Part shown: in pieces, positions 1 through 6,881 of the stretch
Layout: every line of letters starts with the position of its first letter
Numbering within the stretch: position 1 is the stretch's first letter
Source: an uncultured Clostridia bacterium
GTDB lineage: Bacteria; Bacillota; Clostridia; Oscillospirales; Oscillospiraceae
Reading direction: 5' to 3'
DNA: 8,007 nt
NCBI GenBank assembly: GCA_946006895.1
Contig: CAMFZO010000058.1
Coordinates: 1 to 8,007 of the forward strand
Notes under the pieces: generated by a model
The model's input: only the letters and a program-made list of their open reading frames with translations
The model's database searches: none
What the model was told of the DNA's origin: nothing
Program-made: the position numbers and the translations under genes

Positions 1-145
1 TAAATACTGTTATATCAACGATTATAGAGATAATTTTTAGCTAGATATTTTTAATTCGTTCTACTAGTACTCTGTAAATCCTAAGGAAACACCGCACAAA
101 GACGAATCAGTAGAAAAGTCTACAAAAAAGTGGTAAAATAAGGGT
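1..145. other. AT-rich non-coding left edge
   Basis: I see no gene here. The DNA is clearly more AT-rich than the central gene. A small inverted repeat, GTAGA/TCTAC, lies at 110-123. The segment from about 84 to 145 is the expected upstream non-coding end of the IS-like element whose transposase start follows at 146. I could not find the matching terminal inverted repeat, because the other end of the element is missing. Confidence 0.4.
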
Positions 146-208
146 ATGAACAAACAAATGAATCTGTCGTTTTTAAGCAACGAGTTGAAAGAAGTCAAAA
201 CGCATAGA
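146..208 (+). pseudogene. Truncated IS5-family-type transposase, N-terminal fragment
   Basis: From the ATG at 146 the frame encodes about 20 residues, with the core NLSFLSNELKEVKTHR. From memory this resembles the extreme N-terminus of IS5-group (DDE) transposases, in which a stretch ending in K-T-H-K/R is followed by a segment containing IPW and a downstream W. Here the similarity stops after KTHR, at about base 206. The frame then runs through a cysteine-rich nonsense tail and ends within about 75 bases. The catalytic DDE domain is absent, so this is a broken remnant. An AAGGG lies only about two bases before the first ATG, and a second in-frame ATG at 158 is an alternative start. The family call rests on a short match and is moderately sure; the truncation is certain if the call is right. 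Confidence 0.5.
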
Positions 209-215
209 CACATAT

Positions 216-407
216 ATGCCTGGTGTTGTAGTTGCCTTCATCTGCGGGTACATCAATATTTTGGATCGCAGGACGATTGAAGTCGCAATCCGAGACATTG
301 AAGAAGAACTGAAACCGGGCGGGGTGGATAATCCCACCATGTGGATCGAACTGAAAGATGAACTTATTGTCTATCGTGCCGCCATGCAATCGCCAGAAGA
401 AACGTGA
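216..407 (+). CDS. Hypothetical 63-residue ORF, possibly a gene fragment
   Basis: I do not recognise this product. The ORF begins at ATG 216 and ends at TGA 405-407. There is no convincing Shine-Dalgarno sequence, and the frame stays open upstream to a stop at 186-188. The first 20 residues are hydrophobic. The rest is charged and looks like soluble helical protein (RDIEEELKPGG, then WIELKDELIVYRAAMQSPEET), more protein-like than the antisense reading of the same bases. It lies between the truncated transposase and the truncated recombinase, so it may be the tail of a larger gene whose start was lost when the IS junction formed at about 206. Whether it is expressed is unknown. Confidence 0.3.
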   Translation: MPGVVVAFICGYINILDRRTIEVAIRDIEEELKPGGVDNPTMWIELKDELIVYRAAMQSPEET

Positions 408-428
408 GTTGATACTATGACCTATGCT

Positions 429-692
429 CGGAGTACTGCATTTTTCCTCGCCATCATATCGGCGATTACAATACCATACAGCTTTCCGATGCTTCTCGCT
501 CGTACTGTGGAGCGTCTTTCTGCCATAAAAGTAACCGCACTCACCGCAAATGATTTTTGTGCTGAATACACTGTTGTCTCTTAAGGCGGATTTGAACTTA
601 CTCCTTCTCGCGAGTTCGGCCTGAACCAGATTAAAAGTGTCTTCATCCACGATGGCATCGTGTGAATTTGATACATATTGTACCTTATCGAA
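429..692 (-). pseudogene. Large serine recombinase, C-terminal fragment
   Basis: The minus-strand frame starting at TTG 696-698 encodes KVQYVSNSHDAIVDEDTF, which matches the Y-x-x-x-S/N-H-x-A-I-hydrophobic-x-x-x-x-F block of the recombinase domain of large serine recombinases (TnpX/CcrA type). It is followed by a zinc-ribbon with C51, C54, C77 and C87 (CGECGYFYGR, then WYC and EEKC). After CSTP, at about base 429, the family's usual helical coiled region is replaced by unrelated sequence that is probably just the antisense of the ORF at 216-407. The N-terminal resolvase catalytic domain with its serine nucleophile is missing: the match begins abruptly at about 692, next to a hairpin. This is a dead internal fragment of an integrase from an excised or decayed mobile element. 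The family call is confident. Confidence 0.75.
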
Positions 693-698
693 AGTCAA

Positions 699-731
699 CG
701 GAGGATCCCATCCCTGGAATCCTCCGTTTTT
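699..731. terminator. Hairpin resembling an intrinsic terminator
   Basis: CGGAGGAT at 699-706 pairs perfectly with ATCCTCCG at 719-726 around a 12-nt loop, and TTTTT follows at 727-731 on the plus strand. Read on the plus strand it is a plausible Rho-independent terminator, yet only the remnant ORFs lie upstream in that direction. Read on the minus strand it sits about 90 bases after the stop of the giant hydrolase gene, where that gene's terminator is expected. In that direction the stem is preceded by an A-run and followed by the poor tract TTGACTTT. It may act in both directions. Confidence 0.5.
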
Positions 732-817
732 CTGAAGCTGTTATTTTGCAGCCCCCATATCTGGAATCTCTATGGTAGTGCGGTTTAAATCAGAGGTCTC
801 TTAGAATGATAATCAAA
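732..817. other. Short intergenic stretch, nothing recognised
   Basis: These 86 bases separate the hairpin from the stop codon (TGA, 818-820 on the minus strand) of the large hydrolase. I see no second stem-loop, tRNA or ORF. They would be the 3' untranslated region of the hydrolase mRNA if that transcript ends at the 699-726 hairpin. Confidence 0.4.
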
Positions 818-2767
818 TCAGGAAACCGCTGTAATAAGGATCACCAGAGCCTGGCGGGCATTGGGGATGGAAATGGTCAGTCCGGCCTCCATCAGCTCTT
901 TGCCTGTTGCAGTAAAGCTGTTGATGCCATCTGTATCCGCAACCGTATAGGTCACGTCTGCCTGCAAGCCGTAGAAGATCAGATCCATCGTGCTTTGGAC
1001 ACTGTCAACCGGGCGGAAGAGCTGCACCATGGCGGAATCGCTCTCTTCCTCATAAAATTCCCAGCCGATCCAGTCAGCAGCGCTGCGGTTCCAGTCAGTG
1101 AGCGGATAGTATTCGCCGTAGTAATACCACTTCAAATCGTTCCACTCGTTGAACATTTGCGCTGCCAGAGCCCAGTTGTCGGTTCTGTCATAAAGCCGGT
1201 AGTTTCTTAATCCTGTATAGGCTGCGGCAAAAACGGATCTGATGGCATAGGAATCCACCTGATCGAAGCTGCGGCAGAGACTGCCATTCGTATAGGGCAG
1301 CCACTTCCAGAGGGAATAGCTCATGGACTGCACGTACTCATTATCGGTATAGTAGGAGTCTGTGCGGTGCAGGATGATGGCGCGGCGCATTGTCTCCAGG
1401 TCATTTCTGCCGCCGCCGGAAGCACAGGAGTCTATGATCAGATCCGGGAAGATGGCCTTCAATGTGTCCCAGTAAGCCAGATAGCTCTGGACATAGTGGT
1501 TTTCATAGACACCCTGGCGGCCTTCGGTGTTGGAGGAATTCCATGCCGCCGCTACCGCACGGTTAAAGTCCTGGCGGTAGAGAGAAATATTCGCGTGATC
1601 CATGGCGTAAGCCACATGTTCAATGAGCCATTTCTGATAGTCCTCATTGGTCAGGTCGCACAGGTAGGTCGGCAGATTGGTATGCTCATCCTCATTGAGA
1701 TAGATGGTCCATTCTTCCTTAAAGCCGAAGTTTTTGCACAATTCATCCAGATCCGTGCGCACATACTCCGGCTCAAACCACAGGAGGGCCTTCATGCCGT
1801 ACTGCGCGCCGTAGTCCGTGATATCCTTCAGGCCGTTTTCAAAACGGTTGGCGTCAACAGTATTGGTACCAACGAAGAACCAGGGATCAGTGGTTTCCAT
1901 ATCCGATCCGTAATACCAGCCCGCATCCATCCAGATATAGTCCGGGGTAATGCCATGCTCCAGAACGGGTGCGATGTTCTCAATGCCAGCCTGCTCGGAA
2001 CGCAAGCTATCCATCTCACTATTTTCATTATGTACTTCCGTGATAGAGATGGGTTCGATCAGGCTGCCGTCAGAGTTGCGAGGCATATTGTAGTCGATAT
2101 ACCAGTCTCTCCAGGCATTGGTGGCTGCATTCTCGTCGCGCTCGTCATACTTGACAAAGGCCATGAGCGGAGAACGAAGGGTCTCGCCGGGAAGCAGGTA
2201 TGTTTCCAGCAAATACTGACCGCCCGTGTAACGGGTCTGCCCATTTTCATAGCTGAATTCTGCCTTCCAGGCACCGGACCAGCCCAGAGCCAGCATATAG
2301 CCGCCCCGGTCGGTCTCAAGGTTAAAATAGGGGAAGGCATCGTGGGTCGCCCAGCCGCTGACGGATCGGCGCAGCAGGTAGGGATCTTCCGTCAGATCCT
2401 GCACGATGGGTGCATAGACATCTTCTTTATCGCCGCTGATGCTCTTAAATACAGGGTTGTCGCCGGTGACAAAGAAATCCGCGCCGTTTACATTCTTCAA
2501 GACCGCGCTGTTTTCCTCAGAAGGATTGGAGAAATAGAGCGTCCACTCGTAGGCATTGTAAGAGGGATAGATGGCTGCCTCCACGCGCACTTCCAGCTTG
2601 CCGTCCCTGTGAAGCAGGTTCGTGGTCACGGCGATCTTGTCATTCTCTTTGACCGTGCAGCGGGAAAGGATGCTGAAATCAGCGTTGAAGCCATAGTAAT
2701 CCACGTCCCCATAGGTAAAGGACACCGGGAGCTTCTGCATATCATTCATATATGAGAGGAACTCATC
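818..2767 (-). other. GH36 catalytic region (residues ~1370-2018)
   Basis: The N-terminal beta-sandwich shows the GH36 landmarks GWSGAW (1531) and LLPGETLRSP (about 1560). The barrel holds WMDAGW, a GMKALLWFEPE strand, YLCDLTN, YRQDFN (D1769), DSCASGGGR and HRTDSYYTD (D1839). The C-terminal sandwich ends with a G-KELMEAGL strand typical of the family. Retaining hydrolysis through a covalent intermediate is the family mechanism. The nucleophile strand reads R-Q-D-F-N where well-studied alpha-galactosidases have K-W/Y-D-M-N, so substrate preference may differ. Confidence 0.88.
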
Positions 2768-5700
2768 CACAGCGGAATATCTAAACTGCTGAGAAACACC
2801 GTTCTCGCCGGCGATCAGGCTCAGAAGCTCCGCACTCTCGCAGGCTCTTGACAGCTCGTCCTCCCGCAGGGAATACTGACCGGCATCGCTTGCAAGGAGC
2901 AGGAGCAGATCCGTACTGTTAATCACGCTGTCGCCGTTGATATCGCCTTTCAGTTCCTCTGCGGTCTGTTCCTCCTGAGGAATCACAGTTACTGTTATTT
3001 CCGCAGACATACTGTTTCCAACGCTATCGGTCGCCTTGAAGGTTATGAGATAGTCTCCGGCCTCTTCAAAGGTATGATACAGGGCCTTGTATGTACCGAT
3101 GACGGTACCGTCAGGCAGCGTCCAGGCGGTGCTGACCAGATCCGCCGCGTAGGGCTCGATCACGGCATAAAGAACTGTGGGAACGCCGGCAACGATCTCG
3201 CCGGGAGTTTTGATGCCAACCGACGCAAGAGGCAGCTTTTCAGACGCCTCACAGGGAATATCCAGGCAGATCTTGCTCATGGTATAGCCTGTATTTCCCG
3301 CATCCTTGGAAAACTGGAAGGTGATCTGCGTGCTATCCCACCCATTTTCCTCGTGGTAGGTGACAACACCTTCATAAAGCAGAATGTTCGACTGCTTATC
3401 GGAGACGGTGAGCCGCAGTCCGTCCACGTCCTCGGCCTTTTCAAATCGAACACGGATCGTATCGCCGCTGATAGCGGGGTTGCTGCTGATCGTCTCCAGA
3501 ACACCGTTGACCCAATCGCCGTTATTGAACTGTGCTTCCACCACCAGCGTGTTGCGGTCATTTTTGATGCGGAACAGGTATAGTCCGCTCACGCCGCCCT
3601 TCAGGAATCCCTGCACGAAGATTGCCTGAGAGGTATACTGGTCTTTGGGCATCTGCAGATCATAGGAAACAGAGAACGCACCGGTGGCATCTGCCGATTT
3701 TGTAATATAAGAGGTTCCCCCGGCCGAGGCGTCGCAGGTGAGCGTCAGATCACCGTCAGCGTCATTGTCCGCTGTCCAGCCGCTGCCCACATTGAAGTTT
3801 GCGGCATCCGTTTCATAGTTTTCTTCCGGCGCAGGATCTACGGTAATCTCGGGGTAAATGCTGGCAATATTGCTGATGGTCACGCCGTGATCGGCACTGA
3901 GCGCAAGCCAGTTCACTTGCCCGATCCAAGCACCCACATGATAGACCAGCGTTCCCTTGTAGAGCACTGTACCGGTGACTGCGTCACTGACCGTCAGGAT
4001 AATGCCATCGGTATCGGCGGCCTTCTCATAACGGATGCGAAGGATCTCGTTGGTAATGGTCGGGGACGAGATTTCGGGGGTGACGGTTGCATCCCGCCAG
4101 TCCGTATCGGCAAACTGCAGGCTCATACCCAGTGTTCCGGAATTGTTAGTGAACCTCAGGAGATAGTGGCCCCAACCGGTAACGTTGTCATAGAAATCCT
4201 TGATCCAGACTGCGTGGGTCGTACCGGCAGGAAGCGTAATATCATAGGTAACGGCCACAGGAGAATCCAGTTCAATGGGATTCCCCTGACGGTAAAGGAT
4301 CTCTGTGGTGGTGGCATCGGCGGACGTCAGGGTCAGGTTGCCATTGCTGTCGGTACCGGCGATCCAGCCGGTATTTACGGTCCAATTATCCGCGGTCTTC
4401 TCATATTCCACTCCAGTTTCGGGAACTGCTTCCGCTGCGGGAACTCCCGACTCGATATTACTGATAGTGATCCCCTGGTCGGCGCTCAGTGCAAGCCAGC
4501 TGGCATTTGCTGTCCACGCGCCCACATGGTAAACGAGCGTACCTTTATAGAGCACCTTCCCATTCGACGTGTCAAGTACCGTCAGGATAATTCCATCTGT
4601 GCCCGCAGCTTTTTCGTAGCGGATACGGAGGGTCTGTCCCGTAATGGCAGGCTCGTAAATATCAGGGGTGACGGTTGCGTCCCGCCAATCGGTATCCGCG
4701 AACTGCAGACTCAATCCCAGAGTGCTGTTGTTGTTCGTAAACTTCAGCAAATAATGCCCCCACCCTGTTTCATTATACATATCTTTGATCCAGACAAAAT
4801 GTGTCGCGCCCGCTTTCAGGGTCACATCATAGGTAATATAGATCGGAGAATCCAGATCAAATTTGTTATTCTGACGGTAAAACGCTTCCGTCCCGCAGCC
4901 ATCCACAGAGGAGATGGTCAGGTTGCCGTTCCCGTCCACGGAGGCAGTCCAGCCATCGTTTAAAATCCAGTTATCCGCAGCTGTTTCAGGGCTTCTTTTT
5001 ACACCGCGCACGGCTGTGTTCGATTCGGAAGCAAATCGGCTGAAGCGCATTAGGATCGTAGCCGCCTCCGCACGGGTAGCAAGCTCCGCAGGGGCGAGAA
5101 GCAGACTGTTGCCGCTGCTCTGGCCCTTGATGATACCCTCTGCGGCCGCCCAGGCAAAGGCAGCCCGGGCATAGCTGCTGACCCGGTCCGCATCGGCAAA
5201 GCCATCCAGAGGAGCTTCCATGCTGACATCATAGCCCTTTGCCTTTGCATAGCGGTAGAAAATGGTCGCGATCTGCTCCCTGGTGATGGAAACATCAGGG
5301 GCAAATTGATCTTTGGAAATACCGTTGACGATTCCCTGGGAAGCAGCCCAGCTGACTGCTTCGGTATACCACTTCTCCGCAGGAACGTCTGTAAAGCCGT
5401 TTTCTGTCCCGGCTTCCGGCGTTCCTTCCATGCGCCACAGAACCGTAACCAGCATGGCACGAGTCAGGTCATCGTCCGGAGCAAAGCGGTTATATCCAAC
5501 ACCGTTCATCAGCCCTTCCGCAACAACAAAGTCGATGCCCGCGTGTGCCCAATGATCTGCCGCAGGAACATCTACATAGCTCGCACTGGGGCAGTCTCCT
5601 CCTTCCGCGCAAGTGGCTTTCTCTACTGTGTACTGATTGCCGCAGCGGCTGCAGGCATAGACCTGCTCAAAATAGTTTTCCCCCGCCAGAACATAATCGT

Positions 5701-6874
5701 GCCCTAAGGCTTCCGCGCTCTGCGTTTTTGTCTCGCCGCACTTGGAGCAGACGTAGACATCTTCGCCCACCTCGGTGCAGCTTGCGGGAACCGACTGTTC
5801 TGAAGAATAAACAAAGTCATGCTCGCAGGCAGGTTCTTCTGCTGAAGCCACATTCAGGGTATAGGCGTTTTCCGTGGTGACAGAAATCAGCTCCTGATTG
5901 CGAAGATTTTTTCCGAGGACTTCCACAGCTTCTCCCTGCAGATCTGTGAGAAGGGTAAGCTCCGCCTGCATGAAAACACCGTCCGGCGCGCTGTTCAGTC
6001 CGGCAAAAGAGAGGATTTCCTTACCCGGTTCGCCGCTTGCAGTCAAAAGTGCGTCCGTATCGCTGCTGACGGCTTTGAATTGCACCTTTGAGGAATCATA
6101 ATGCAGCATGAAATCGCCGCTGCGGAGCTCCTCGGCATCACAGGCAAACCGTAAGAACACCGTCTCACCTGCCCTGCCGCTCACGGTGCAGCTTTGCGCC
6201 ACATCATAAACTGTCGGCTCAGGGAATTCCACCGCCGCCTCCGCCGCAAGGGAGGTGACAGAGTAGTTGCTGAGGGTAAACAGGTCTGTATCCGGGTATT
6301 CCGTATGGATCTTCAGCTGATAGGCATCCGCTGAGATGAATTGCTCCATCTGGGGGATGTACATTTCCCCGCCTACGATATTGGCATACTCCGGGCCAAC
6401 AGCGATTCGGAAGGACTGAGAGCCTGCAGGATGCTCCAAACGGACACTGACGGTATCCGCCAGACCCGTAACCCATTGGCCGTAAGCGCCTTCGTCGCAA
6501 CTCAGCTCATACCAGCTGCTTCCGTCATAAAACTGCATCTCTACGCACCAGTTGTCGTGTGACTGCTTGATGCGCATATAATAGTAGCCTCTGCTGCCGT
6601 CCACAGGCTCCAGCTTATAGACGGTGGAAAACATTTCCCAATCGCAGGAGTTAATTGTCATATCGAGAGACAGAGTAAAGCCCTCTGAATTATTGATATT
6701 CTCCCTCGGGGATATGCTTTTGCCGCCGCTCAAGTGGCTGACAGAACCGTCATCGTTCAACTGCCATCCGTCTGAAAGCGTCCAGTCAGTCTCCGCCGCA
6801 TAACCAAAAGACGGCAGAAGAGTGAAAACCATGACTGCTGCAAGCAAGAAGGCGACTGTTTTTCTTATTTTCAT
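818..6874 (-). CDS. Secreted SLH-anchored multimodular GH36 glycosidase
   Basis: The 2018-residue protein should hydrolyse terminal alpha-galactosides or alpha-N-acetylgalactosaminides at the cell surface. Residues 1-26 are a signal peptide (KIRK, then a hydrophobic core ending GYA). Modules follow in order: lectin-like A (about 30-210), cohesin-like (222-345), cysteine-rich linker (350-428), three SLH repeats (433-614), lectin-like B, C and D (634-808, 829-1003, 1024-1205), PKD (1217-1299), dockerin-like (1310-1356), and GH36 beta-sandwich, barrel and C-terminal domain (about 1370-2018). Catalytic motifs are WMDAGW at 1648, WFEPE at 1699, YRQDFN with probable nucleophile D1769, SCASGGGR at 1816, and RTDS with probable acid/base D1839. 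Most GH36 alpha-galactosidases are roughly 450-750 residues, so about two thirds of this protein is accessory. The start is fixed by the signal peptide and an AAGGAG 7 nt upstream. The frame is unbroken. The gene is divergent from an AraC regulator. The family call is firm; the exact sugar is not. Confidence 0.93.
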   Translation of the reverse strand: MKIRKTVAFLLAAVMVFTLLPSFGYAAETDWTLSDGWQLNDDGSVSHLSGGKSISPRENINNSEGFTLSLDMTINSCDWEMFSTVYKLEPVDGSRGYYYMRIKQSHDNWCVEMQFYDGSSWYELSCDEGAYGQWVTGLADTVSVRLEHPAGSQSFRIAVGPEYANIVGGEMYIPQMEQFISADAYQLKIHTEYPDTDLFTLSNYSVTSLAAEAAVEFPEPTVYDVAQSCTVSGRAGETVFLRFACDAEELRSGDFMLHYDSSKVQFKAVSSDTDALLTASGEPGKEILSFAGLNSAPDGVFMQAELTLLTDLQGEAVEVLGKNLRNQELISVTTENAYTLNVASAEEPACEHDFVYSSEQSVPASCTEVGEDVYVCSKCGETKTQSAEALGHDYVLAGENYFEQVYACSRCGNQYTVEKATCAEGGDCPSASYVDVPAADHWAHAGIDFVVAEGLMNGVGYNRFAPDDDLTRAMLVTVLWRMEGTPEAGTENGFTDVPAEKWYTEAVSWAASQGIVNGISKDQFAPDVSITREQIATIFYRYAKAKGYDVSMEAPLDGFADADRVSSYARAAFAWAAAEGIIKGQSSGNSLLLAPAELATRAEAATILMRFSRFASESNTAVRGVKRSPETAADNWILNDGWTASVDGNGNLTISSVDGCGTEAFYRQNNKFDLDSPIYITYDVTLKAGATHFVWIKDMYNETGWGHYLLKFTNNNSTLGLSLQFADTDWRDATVTPDIYEPAITGQTLRIRYEKAAGTDGIILTVLDTSNGKVLYKGTLVYHVGAWTANASWLALSADQGITISNIESGVPAAEAVPETGVEYEKTADNWTVNTGWIAGTDSNGNLTLTSADATTTEILYRQGNPIELDSPVAVTYDITLPAGTTHAVWIKDFYDNVTGWGHYLLRFTNNSGTLGMSLQFADTDWRDATVTPEISSPTITNEILRIRYEKAADTDGIILTVSDAVTGTVLYKGTLVYHVGAWIGQVNWLALSADHGVTISNIASIYPEITVDPAPEENYETDAANFNVGSGWTADNDADGDLTLTCDASAGGTSYITKSADATGAFSVSYDLQMPKDQYTSQAIFVQGFLKGGVSGLYLFRIKNDRNTLVVEAQFNNGDWVNGVLETISSNPAISGDTIRVRFEKAEDVDGLRLTVSDKQSNILLYEGVVTYHEENGWDSTQITFQFSKDAGNTGYTMSKICLDIPCEASEKLPLASVGIKTPGEIVAGVPTVLYAVIEPYAADLVSTAWTLPDGTVIGTYKALYHTFEEAGDYLITFKATDSVGNSMSAEITVTVIPQEEQTAEELKGDINGDSVINSTDLLLLLASDAGQYSLREDELSRACESAELLSLIAGENGVSQQFRYSAVDEFLSYMNDMQKLPVSFTYGDVDYYGFNADFSILSRCTVKENDKIAVTTNLLHRDGKLEVRVEAAIYPSYNAYEWTLYFSNPSEENSAVLKNVNGADFFVTGDNPVFKSISGDKEDVYAPIVQDLTEDPYLLRRSVSGWATHDAFPYFNLETDRGGYMLALGWSGAWKAEFSYENGQTRYTGGQYLLETYLLPGETLRSPLMAFVKYDERDENAATNAWRDWYIDYNMPRNSDGSLIEPISITEVHNENSEMDSLRSEQAGIENIAPVLEHGITPDYIWMDAGWYYGSDMETTDPWFFVGTNTVDANRFENGLKDITDYGAQYGMKALLWFEPEYVRTDLDELCKNFGFKEEWTIYLNEDEHTNLPTYLCDLTNEDYQKWLIEHVAYAMDHANISLYRQDFNRAVAAAWNSSNTEGRQGVYENHYVQSYLAYWDTLKAIFPDLIIDSCASGGGRNDLETMRRAIILHRTDSYYTDNEYVQSMSYSLWKWLPYTNGSLCRSFDQVDSYAIRSVFAAAYTGLRNYRLYDRTDNWALAAQMFNEWNDLKWYYYGEYYPLTDWNRSAADWIGWEFYEEESDSAMVQLFRPVDSVQSTMDLIFYGLQADVTYTVADTDGINSFTATGKELMEAGLTISIPNARQALVILITAVS
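2807..3226 (-). other. PKD domain plus dockerin-like segment (residues 1217-1356)
   Basis: Residues 1217-1299 have the PKD-type pattern (AWTLPDGT, then HTFEEAGDYLITFKATDSVGN). Residues 1310-1328 hold one complete dockerin calcium loop: D1311, N1313, D1315, N1319 and D1322 occupy positions 1, 3, 5, 9 and 12 of the F-hand, followed by a leucine-rich helix. The expected second repeat (about 1336-1356) keeps a helix-like SAELLSLIAGEN but lacks the D-x-N-x-D residues. Only half the dockerin appears able to bind calcium. Confidence 0.72.
3260..3805 (-). repeat. Diverged module repeat, copy D (residues ~1024-1205)
   Basis: Copy D is clearly related to B and C (GWTADNDADGDLTLT, LYLFRIKN, VEAQFNNGDW, IRVRFEKAEDVDGLRLTVSD, LLYEGVVTYH) but far more diverged. 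It must be older than the B/C duplication. It also shares VEAQF/VEMQF and the LFRI/YMRI strand with copy A, linking all four modules. Confidence 0.7.
3866..4390 (-). repeat. Tandem module repeat, copy C (residues 829-1003)
   Basis: Copy C carries one extra residue relative to copy B (FYDNVTGWGH against MYNETGWGH), which explains the shift of the repeat period from 195 to 196 codons. It is joined to B by a short linker rich in E, V and P. The strict order TGWGHYLL, TLG-M/L-SLQFADTDW, YKGTLVYHVGAW is kept in both copies, so the fold is presumably intact in each. Confidence 0.85.
4451..4975 (-). repeat. Tandem module repeat, copy B (residues 634-808)
   Basis: Copy B of the lectin-like module is nearly identical over long blocks to copy C, offset by 195-196 codons. 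Shared blocks include LQFADTDWRDATVTP, RIRYEKAA-x-TDGIILTV and LYKGTLVYHVGAW. The DNA is also strongly conserved: TGACGGTTGC recurs at 4081 and 4669, 588 bp apart. This points to a recent duplication or gene conversion inside the gene. Confidence 0.85.
5033..5578 (-). other. Three SLH repeats of the hydrolase (residues 433-614)
   Basis: Three SLH repeats begin YVDVPAADHWA (433), FTDVPAEKWYTEA (494) and FADADRVSSYARA (559). Each has the central GI/GL-x-x-G segment and a TRAE-type motif (TRAM, TREQ, TRAE). SLH trimers bind pyruvylated secondary cell-wall polymer, so they anchor the enzyme to the envelope. SLH repeats usually sit at one end of a protein; here they are internal, with about 400 residues before and 1400 after. 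A cysteine-rich linker with C-x2-C pairs (C376/C379, C408/C411) precedes them. Confidence 0.88.
5840..6211 (-). other. Cohesin-like domain of the hydrolase (residues ~222-345)
   Basis: The segment has the cohesin-type progression VSGRAGETVFLRFAC, then GDFMLHYDSSKVQFKAV, then ILSFAGLNSAPDGVFMQAELTLL. This matches the family pattern of a G-x-T/V strand, a YD-x-x-x-hydrophobic strand, an I-x-F-x-F strand and a G-x-hydrophobic-x-x-hydrophobic strand. Cohesins bind dockerins in cellulosomes. In non-cellulosomal surface proteins the same fold often serves as a stand-alone adhesive module. The assignment is by pattern only. Confidence 0.6.
6245..6787 (-). other. Lectin-like module A of the hydrolase (residues ~30-210)
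   Basis: The module starts WTLSDGWQLNDDGS and carries F-x-L-S-x-D, YYYMRI, VEMQFYDGSSW, VSVRLEH and a closing TLSNYSVTS. The same skeleton appears in B, C and D: a W-rich opening, a D-x-D/N-G turn, a YD or LD strand, a LFRI/LLKF strand, an L-x-x-QF strand, an R-x-R/E strand and an SN-I/Y end. This pattern suggests a concanavalin-A-like beta-sandwich of the LamG or DUF1080 kind, so a sugar-binding role is likely but unproven. A is the most divergent copy. Confidence 0.55.
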
Positions 6875-6881
6875 AGTCTTT

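Noticed and set aside
195..428. C-terminal continuation of the serine recombinase in the same minus-strand frame
   Set aside because: After CSTP the residues no longer resemble the family's coiled region, and the opposite strand reads as a more plausible protein, so the open frame is probably accidental.
1367..2755. 462-codon plus-strand ORF antisense to the GH36 catalytic region
   Set aside because: It is a shadow of the GC-rich third positions of the hydrolase gene. The composition is not protein-like, there is no domain pattern or ribosome-binding site, and the minus strand carries unmistakable GH36 motifs.
3887..4963. 358-codon plus-strand ORF antisense to modules B and C, with its own internal repeats
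   Set aside because: Its repeats simply mirror the B/C duplication on the coding strand. It has no promoter, ribosome-binding site or recognisable domain.
3866..4975. CRISPR array or satellite repeat
   Set aside because: The repeated units are about 585 bp, only two close copies, and in frame inside a coding module.
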